A stretch of DNA of 34,530 nucleotides, from assembly GCF_011390875.1 (NCBI RefSeq), contig NZ_JAABRP010000025.1, positions 1 to 34,530 of the forward strand, given 5' to 3'. Below are positions 28,249-34,530 of the stretch, in pieces. The stretch comes from Thiocapsa sp. (GTDB lineage: Bacteria > Pseudomonadota > Gammaproteobacteria > Chromatiales > Chromatiaceae). Every line of letters starts with the position of its first letter. Position 1 is the stretch's first letter. The translations under genes and the position numbers were made by a program. The notes below the pieces were generated by a model. It was not told where the DNA came from, did not search any database, and was given only the letters and a program-made list of their open reading frames with translations.

Positions 28249-28549
28249 TCTTTAACCTTTGGTGATGCGCCTAGATTGATGCGCCGGCCGCGAGCCGACC
28301 CGACCCACCCGAGTCCGGACGATTCGACACTTGGTTCGCCCGGGGGTTGTGCGGTCACGGTGAAGCAACAGCCGTGAACGGATCATGGACTTCTGTCTTG
28401 TGCCGAGACACCGGACTGTCATCAGGCGTTCAAATCGGGTCGTTATTGTGCACTGCAACAGGGGGCGATTCAATCTTGAGAACAACCAAGGGTCTTGCGG
28501 TGTCCGGCTCGACCCCTTCGGTTCGACCCGCGTCCGCCGATCGCCCGGG

Positions 28550-29548
28550 TCAGCTCTCGCGCGGCGGGTCGCCGCCGGCGCGGACCGAGGTCTTCGGCAA
28601 CAAGAAGGCGAGGGCGCCGAGCACCAGGGTCGATCCGAGCAAGAAGAGGTGGAGATTGACCGCGCCGGCCAACGCCAGTTTCGGTTCTACGCCCAAGGGC
28701 GCAAGGGCCGCCACCACGGCCAGCTCGTAGCTCCCGCTGCCCGCGATGCCGTGGAAGGGCAATACGCTCGAGAGCTCCGCCCCCATCACGCCAGTCAGCA
28801 GACGCCAGAACTCGACCGGCAGGAAGTGCTCGAGCAGCACCGCGAAGGCCGTGAACTTGAGGATCCAGGTCAGTGCCGTCCAGAGATAGACGCGGGCGAT
28901 GATCCCGGGCTGTGCGGGGGCCGCGCTCAGGACGCGTCGAACGAGTCCGATCAGCTTCGCCGCAAGTGCCCGCCCCGACTGTCTCCCCGAGTCCTTCACC
29001 AACCCCCGCAGCGGGGCGAAGAGCATGAGCCCGGCGAGCCAGGCGAGCGCCACAAGCCACCAGATCGGCAAAGGATCGCGCAGGTACAGGATCAGGATGC
29101 CGATCAAGGCCAGAAAATGCAGATCCAGGATGCGGATCCAGAGCAAAGCCGCCGCGGCATCGAGAAACCCGTGACCGAAGTAACGCCGCATCAGCCAGGG
29201 GAAGACCATCTCCCCGGCACGCATCGGCAAGAGGTTGTTTGCCGTGTTGTGCAGCATGCTCAGACGCAGCACGGTCGGAAAGCAACCGCGGAAACGAGAC
29301 CCGAAATAGTCGTAAACCCGCACTGCCCGCATGATATAGCTGAGCGCGGTCAGGCCGAAGAGCGCAAGCAACAGCAAGGGCGAGAGCGTGCGCCAAGGCT
29401 CGAGGAGGGGCCCCCAACCGACCGTCCATTCGACCGCGATCACCAACGCCGCCAGAAGCGCGCCGCCGATCGCCCAATCCCGCGGGCGGCCAAAGCGCAG
29501 GGCGAAGCCCTCGCCGGTCTCCTGAAGGCCCTTGCTGCGGGAGTCCAT
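28550..29548 (-). CDS. Lysylphosphatidylglycerol synthase TM region / UPF0104 flippase-like membrane protein
   Basis: Polytopic; LSMLHNTANNLLPMRAGEMVFPWLMRRYFG...LLWIRILDLHFLALIGILILYL...GVMGAELSSVLPFHGIAGSGSYELAVVAALAPLG. Confidence 0.75.
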   Translation of the reverse strand: MDSRSKGLQETGEGFALRFGRPRDWAIGGALLAALVIAVEWTVGWGPLLEPWRTLSPLLLLALFGLTALSYIMRAVRVYDYFGSRFRGCFPTVLRLSMLHNTANNLLPMRAGEMVFPWLMRRYFGHGFLDAAAALLWIRILDLHFLALIGILILYLRDPLPIWWLVALAWLAGLMLFAPLRGLVKDSGRQSGRALAAKLIGLVRRVLSAAPAQPGIIARVYLWTALTWILKFTAFAVLLEHFLPVEFWRLLTGVMGAELSSVLPFHGIAGSGSYELAVVAALAPLGVEPKLALAGAVNLHLFLLGSTLVLGALAFLLPKTSVRAGGDPPRES

Positions 29549-29562
29549 GTCCGGCTCGAGAC

Positions 29563-30480
29563 TCAACGACGACGCGGCTTGAGCGGATAGATGGGCGCCT
29601 CGCCGGGCGGTCGGGTCTTGAAGCGACGATGCACCCAAAAGTATTGCTCGGGCATGGTATGGATGCGCGCCTCGATGACCTGGTTCATACGCAGGGTATC
29701 CGCCGTGCGATCACCGCTCGGAAAATGCTCCAGAGGCGGATCGAAGATCAACTCCAACCCGCGCCCCCAAGACAGGAACCGGGCGAAGGTGGGAATGACC
29801 GTTGCGCCGGTCATGGCCGCGAAACGTCCGAGCATGGGCACGGTCGAGGCCGGGACGCCGCAGAAGGGCACGAAGAGACCGCGCCTCCCGCCGTCCTGAT
29901 CGGGCAAATAGAAGAAGGGCGTGCCCTTCTTCATTTCGCGCACCAGCCCGCGCAGGTCGTCGTGGCGCTCGATGGAGACGCTGCCGTATTGCTGACGCGC
30001 GCGCCGCACCTGCCGGTCGACCACCGGATTGCGGATCCGCTGGTACATGTAGACGCCCGAGTGGACCAACGCGGTGAAGGCGGCACCGCCGAGCTCGAGG
30101 CCGACGAAATGCGGTACCAGGACGATGACCGGCCGTCCGTCGGCGATGCAACGATCGATGAGCTCGCGGTTGCGGATCTTCACCACGCGTGCAAGACGCG
30201 CCCGCGACGCACCCCAGCCGACCCCTTGGCAGAAAGCCGCCACCCCCAGCCAGCCGAACTGCGCACGCAGGATGCGCTCGCGCTCGCGCGGGGTCGCCTG
30301 CGGCAGACAGATCTCGAGGTTGCGCCGCCCGACCAGCCGCCGCGAGCCGGCGATCAGATAGGTCAGGCGCCCGACAGCGGTGCCGAGCGCCCAAATCAGC
30401 GGGAAGGGTAATCGGCCCAGTCCGTAGACAAGGCCAACGACAAACCAGCTGGGCCAATACTTCGGATGGGAGAGGCTCAT
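29563..30480 (-). CDS. LpxL/HtrB-family lipid A biosynthesis acyltransferase
   Basis: MSLSHPKYWPSWFVVGLVYGLGRLPFPLIWALGTAVGRLTYLIAGSRRLVGRRNLEICLPQ...VPHFVGLELGG (HX4E)...FYLPDQDGGRRGLFVPFCGVPAST. Confidence 0.9.
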   Translation of the reverse strand: MSLSHPKYWPSWFVVGLVYGLGRLPFPLIWALGTAVGRLTYLIAGSRRLVGRRNLEICLPQATPRERERILRAQFGWLGVAAFCQGVGWGASRARLARVVKIRNRELIDRCIADGRPVIVLVPHFVGLELGGAAFTALVHSGVYMYQRIRNPVVDRQVRRARQQYGSVSIERHDDLRGLVREMKKGTPFFYLPDQDGGRRGLFVPFCGVPASTVPMLGRFAAMTGATVIPTFARFLSWGRGLELIFDPPLEHFPSGDRTADTLRMNQVIEARIHTMPEQYFWVHRRFKTRPPGEAPIYPLKPRRR

Positions 30481-33400
30481 CGCTCGAAGATGTAGAAGAT
30501 GTCGCCGCCCTGATTTCCGCCCGTTTCGGTTTGGATCTCGATGCGGTCGGTCAGATCGTATCGCATTCGGACACCGCCGGATTCGTCACCGATGCCGCTC
30601 TCGTATTCCACGAAGATCTTCGGCGCGATGTAGGTCCCGACCGCGAGGCCGGCGTTCGCCGCATCGCCGCTCGCGCTCGGAGCGACGCCGGTCAAGAGAA
30701 ATTTCGTGACCTCGGCCTGGGTCATCCCGGGATCCGTCTCCGAGAAGAAGGCGAGCTTCGGGTCGCGCAGCGTCCCGAGCACCTGGACACCGGCGACGGT
30801 CGCTCCGCCGTCACGCTCGGCTTGGATGACGAGACCGGGATTACCGATCGGGCTGCTGGCATAAATCATGCGGCCTTGGACGATGTTCAGCGGCGCACCG
30901 ATCTCGGCGGCAATCCCGAACCCGGTCGTCAACCGATATTGGCCGTCGATGATCTGCAACTGACCGCTACCCAGCATGTCGCGTCCGGGCGCTTGCAGCA
31001 AGGCCAGCTCCCCGGCCAGGCGTCCGCGCACGCCGAAGGCGTCGATCGTGACCTGATCACCGAGGATCAAACGCAGGTCGACGGCGAGCGGAAAGGGCGT
31101 CTGGTGCTCCCGGTCCAAAAGGACGACGTCGCTCGACTGCGTCTTGACCCCGGCGGGGAGGGAACGGGGTCGAATCCGCGCCTCCGGGATCTTGATCTCG
31201 CCGCTCAGACGCGCTCCCTGAGAATTGGCCTCGAAATCGATACCGGGAGAGACCAAGGCAAAATACTCGCCGGTATCGGCAACCTTGAGATTCGTTCCGG
31301 ACGCGCGCGCTTGCGCGGCGAATCCGCCGCCGCCGAAGCGCGCGTTGCCCGTCAGCTCGAGTCGGCCGCCGCCGACGTCCGCCGAGCCTTGCAGCTCCAT
31401 CCGGTCGATCGCCGGGGCGCTGGCCGTGATGTTGAGATCGGCCACATTGAGCCCGACCAAAGGGACTGTAAAGCCGACATCCCGGACCCGCGCATCGCCC
31501 CGCAGCGCCGGTGCGGCGAGGGTGCCGTCCAGCCCCAAGTCCAGCTCCACGCCGCCGGTCATCCCGGAGATGTCGGGCACCAGATTGGGGACCCGATCGA
31601 GTCCCCGAATCTCGCCGCGCAGGGTGCCGGCAAGCGGCTGCCCTGGTCGCGCCGGGGAGTCGAGCCGCCACCCCGCGAGGTCAAGAGTTCCGTCCACCCG
31701 TCCGAGCCCTTCGAGCGGCAGACCGAGTCGGGCAGAGAGCGCGCGTGCGCCGGCCTCCAGACCGAGACGCGTCCCGGAGAAATCGACGGTCTCGTTCCGG
31801 CCGCCGCCCATCAGCACTTGGATCGAGCCTTGCGGGATCGCGGCGGTTGCGCTGCCGCTCAGGACATTGCCGGCGATCTCGAAGCGTCCTTTGATTTCGG
31901 CATTGCCGCTCAGGGAGAGATTGCTCGGCACCACGGGCCCGAGCAGTGCAAAATCGGCCAAGGCGAAATCAAGACTCGCGACCGCACGTTCGGCCGTGCT
32001 GCGATTGAGCTCGGCACAACCGCCGGAGCCGTTCGGCCCGCGGATGCAGAAGGGACCGAAAGCGATCTTCGGACCCGCAATCGAGACCGGACTCGGTTGC
32101 CGCAAGCCCCAGTCGCCGAAGGTCGTCGTGTCGAGATCCAGGCGCACGATCCGCCCGCTGTAGGCGCCTTCTCGAGTGAGCCCGCCGGAACCCTCGAAGC
32201 TCACCGAGACAGGCTCGCCCTTGAGCGACAGCTCCAGGCGGTGATCCGGGATCCTACCCGCGCCACGCACCGCAAGGGTGTCCCAGGTCATGTCGCCGGC
32301 AACGAGCCGCGTGCCGTCGAGACGGATCTCGAAGGGATCCTCGGGAGACAACCCGAGATCCAGCGTTCCGTTCAGACCGGCGATCCCCTGCCCTGCCCAT
32401 TCCGCATCGCGCGCCGAAAGCTCAAGCAGGATGCGCGGCGCGGCGCGCGGTCCCGAGACCTTGCCGCGGGCGGTCAAACTGCCGCTGGCCTCGGGCGCCA
32501 AGCTCGCGAGGTCGGAGGATTCCAGATCGAAGCTCAGATCCAGCGCCGTGTCGATCTGTCCGGCGACCTGCAAGGAGCTGGGACCGGATGCCGCGTTGAG
32601 GGCCTCGATCCGGATGGTCTCCCCGACCATGGTGACCGAACCGGAGGCGACGACGGGATAGCCGCGCAGGATGCCCTCGAACCGCTCAATGGCGGCGACC
32701 AGGTCGGGCCCCGCAGGCTCGAGAGTCCCGCGACTGGTAAGGCGACCACCGAGGTTGCCGGGCCACTCGGGGGCAACGATGCCCGGGTCAAGGTTCTCGA
32801 CGTCCAAGCTCGCCTGCCAGGAGACCTCGGGGTCCCAACCGACCGTGGCAAGACCGACGATGCGCCCGTTGAGCGTGTCGAGCGTCAGGGTCTCGATTCG
32901 GGTCTCGCGACGGTCGCCCCGACCGCCGAGACGCAGCTGCGAGGGCGACAGACCGGGGCCCACCGAGCGGGCGGCCAGATCGTAATCGAACCCGTCCAAC
33001 CCCCCCGCGCTCGAAAGCTGAAACGAGAGCCGATCATCGAGCCCCTCGACCAAGGCGACCGGATTCAGATCCGTGCCGTTCAGGCTCAGCGTCCAGCTCA
33101 CCTCGGGCGACCAAATCACCTCGCCCTCGCCGAGCAGCTCGCCGTCGAGCAGGGCGAGCTTCAGGGCGTCGATGCGCGTTCCCGAGTCCGAGCCCGTGCC
33201 GTTCAGATCCAGGGTTAGCTCCGGGATATCCGGACCCCGGGCTGCGAGCGAGACGACATAGTCGAAGGCATCGAAGGCCCCCGAGGCATCGAGTGTCCCG
33301 CGGGGTGACTCGGCAATCGTATCGCCGCTCAGAGGCCAACGCAGGCGCTCCCATCGGCCGGCCAGCGCGAAGCGACCGGGTGTTCCACCCATATCGACCC

Positions 33401-34517
33401 GGCCGGTCAGATTCAGCAGGGCATCGGAGACCTGCTCGGTCAGCGCGAGACTGCGGATCTCCAGGATCTGCTCGGCCCAGACGACATCCAGCACGGCAGC
33501 GAGATGTCCGAAATCCGGCAGTTGCAGGGCACGGGCATCGAGCTGTCCCGTGACCGATGCCTTCTCGAGATCGCCCTGCGTCTCCAGGCTGCCGGTCACC
33601 GCCACCTCGGGCAGATCGGACCCGAAGTCGGGCAGATCCGCACCGAGGATCTCCAGCCGACCGTCCCAAGCCGGCTTGCCGAGCGGGTCGTCGACCCGAA
33701 CATCCAGATCCGCCTGTACGGAGCCGCTCAAACGGTGTCGGACTTGCAGCGACGCCAGATCACCCGTGAGCTGCGCCGAACCCTGCAGGGCGATCGCGGG
33801 GGCCTGAGTCATCTCCCAGTCGAGGTCCAGATCCAAGGGATAGTCGCCGCTGAGCTCGACCCGACCGAAAGCGCGCGCGGCGAGCCGCGGTGTCGGCAGC
33901 ACGACCTCCAGTCGCTCGAGGTCGAGCTCGCTGCCCCGCAGGCTCGCGGACAGGATCGCATCCTCGATCACGAAAAAGGGCTCGGGCTCGCCGTGCTTGA
34001 ACAGACGCAGTCGCTCGACTTGCGCCTCGTTCAGCGCGATGCGAAGCGGCAGGGCTATGTCGGGCAGAACGAGCGGTTTGGGCTCTTCGGGGCTCGGCGG
34101 CAACACCAGATCCAGATCATGGATCCGCAGGACCTCGATCGGCAGGTCTCCGCGAAGGGCGGCGACGGGCGACCAGTTCAGGCCGATCCGGCCGGCACGC
34201 ATCTCGAAGTCGGCCACCCGTATTGCGAGCCGATCGAGGACCAATCGCCCGGTGATTCGACCTTCGACGCGTTCGACGCTGAGGACGCCGGGGGCCAGCT
34301 CTTCGACCAACCCAACCGCGAAGCGCAATCCGGTCTGGGTCCCGAGCACCAGACCCAGCATCAGGACCAATACCAGGGTGAAGGACGCGACCAGGCCGAG
34401 GAACAGGCGCAGTGGCCGAATGCGCTGACGCCGCCGAGACGGCGTGGGGGCATCGGCCTTCGGCTCCGCGGGTGCAGGCTCTTCGGGTGGCGTCGCAGGG
34501 GTTCCGATCTCGCTCAT
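30477..34517 (-). CDS. tamB: Translocation and assembly module subunit TamB
   Basis: 1346 aa; single N-terminal TM (LRLFLGLVASFTLVLVLMLGLVLGTQTGLRF), AsmA/TamB-type beta repeats, conserved C-terminus (QAERDGGATVAGVQVLGTLRDPKLAFFSETDPGMTQAEVTKFLLTG...); ATGA overlap with the acyltransferase gene. Confidence 0.93.
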   Translation of the reverse strand: MSEIGTPATPPEEPAPAEPKADAPTPSRRRQRIRPLRLFLGLVASFTLVLVLMLGLVLGTQTGLRFAVGLVEELAPGVLSVERVEGRITGRLVLDRLAIRVADFEMRAGRIGLNWSPVAALRGDLPIEVLRIHDLDLVLPPSPEEPKPLVLPDIALPLRIALNEAQVERLRLFKHGEPEPFFVIEDAILSASLRGSELDLERLEVVLPTPRLAARAFGRVELSGDYPLDLDLDWEMTQAPAIALQGSAQLTGDLASLQVRHRLSGSVQADLDVRVDDPLGKPAWDGRLEILGADLPDFGSDLPEVAVTGSLETQGDLEKASVTGQLDARALQLPDFGHLAAVLDVVWAEQILEIRSLALTEQVSDALLNLTGRVDMGGTPGRFALAGRWERLRWPLSGDTIAESPRGTLDASGAFDAFDYVVSLAARGPDIPELTLDLNGTGSDSGTRIDALKLALLDGELLGEGEVIWSPEVSWTLSLNGTDLNPVALVEGLDDRLSFQLSSAGGLDGFDYDLAARSVGPGLSPSQLRLGGRGDRRETRIETLTLDTLNGRIVGLATVGWDPEVSWQASLDVENLDPGIVAPEWPGNLGGRLTSRGTLEPAGPDLVAAIERFEGILRGYPVVASGSVTMVGETIRIEALNAASGPSSLQVAGQIDTALDLSFDLESSDLASLAPEASGSLTARGKVSGPRAAPRILLELSARDAEWAGQGIAGLNGTLDLGLSPEDPFEIRLDGTRLVAGDMTWDTLAVRGAGRIPDHRLELSLKGEPVSVSFEGSGGLTREGAYSGRIVRLDLDTTTFGDWGLRQPSPVSIAGPKIAFGPFCIRGPNGSGGCAELNRSTAERAVASLDFALADFALLGPVVPSNLSLSGNAEIKGRFEIAGNVLSGSATAAIPQGSIQVLMGGGRNETVDFSGTRLGLEAGARALSARLGLPLEGLGRVDGTLDLAGWRLDSPARPGQPLAGTLRGEIRGLDRVPNLVPDISGMTGGVELDLGLDGTLAAPALRGDARVRDVGFTVPLVGLNVADLNITASAPAIDRMELQGSADVGGGRLELTGNARFGGGGFAAQARASGTNLKVADTGEYFALVSPGIDFEANSQGARLSGEIKIPEARIRPRSLPAGVKTQSSDVVLLDREHQTPFPLAVDLRLILGDQVTIDAFGVRGRLAGELALLQAPGRDMLGSGQLQIIDGQYRLTTGFGIAAEIGAPLNIVQGRMIYASSPIGNPGLVIQAERDGGATVAGVQVLGTLRDPKLAFFSETDPGMTQAEVTKFLLTGVAPSASGDAANAGLAVGTYIAPKIFVEYESGIGDESGGVRMRYDLTDRIEIQTETGGNQGGDIFYIFER

Positions 34518-34530
34518 AGGTCGGGGCCGA

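Noticed and set aside
28385-29590. 401-aa plus-strand ORF
   Set aside because: Antisense to the flippase-like gene; charged, repeat-like composition typical of reverse-frame translation.
30189-33218. 1009-aa plus-strand ORF
   Set aside because: Antisense to tamB; low-complexity RDG/QA-rich translation with no recognisable motif, a high-GC shadow ORF.
1-34530. CRISPR arrays, rRNA genes, complete transposons or prophage
   Set aside because: None were visible on reading either strand; no transposase or phage structural motifs recognised.

Overview
High-GC gammaproteobacterial chromosome segment, probably from a purple sulfur bacterium (inferred from phosphoribulokinase plus gene content). The intact backbone consists of a DUF2189 protein (truncated at the left edge), phosphoribulokinase, a FitA/VapC-type toxin-antitoxin pair, tRNA-Arg(CCG), Rep helicase, a DUF2782 protein, a DctQM TRAP permease pair, a PilZ protein, a family 2 glycosyltransferase, polA, a beta-propeller/MoaD-like pair, a YgfX-like protein, a di-heme cytochrome c peroxidase, sdhCDAB plus sdhE, and a tamB / LpxL-like acyltransferase / flippase-like cluster. 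Between these lie decayed regions. One is a run of gene fossils (0.8-2.4 kb: siderophore ABC transporter remnants, a frame-split membrane protein, and a short-chain dehydrogenase that lost its catalytic Tyr). A second is a locus with a repeated C-terminal coding module (5.0-6.4 kb). The third is a collapsed brxF-brxC remnant that looks like a BREX type 3 phage-defence island, next to tRNA-Arg and the TA pair (8.7-11.2 kb). The polA-glycosyltransferase gap carries three consecutive hairpins and an 18-bp perfect inverted repeat that overlaps the polA stop codon. I do not see a complete, clearly new system. The best leads are the BREX fossil, the MoaD-like/propeller pair, the noncoding structures near polA, and the duplicated-tail/ankyrin-DUF4253 cluster.
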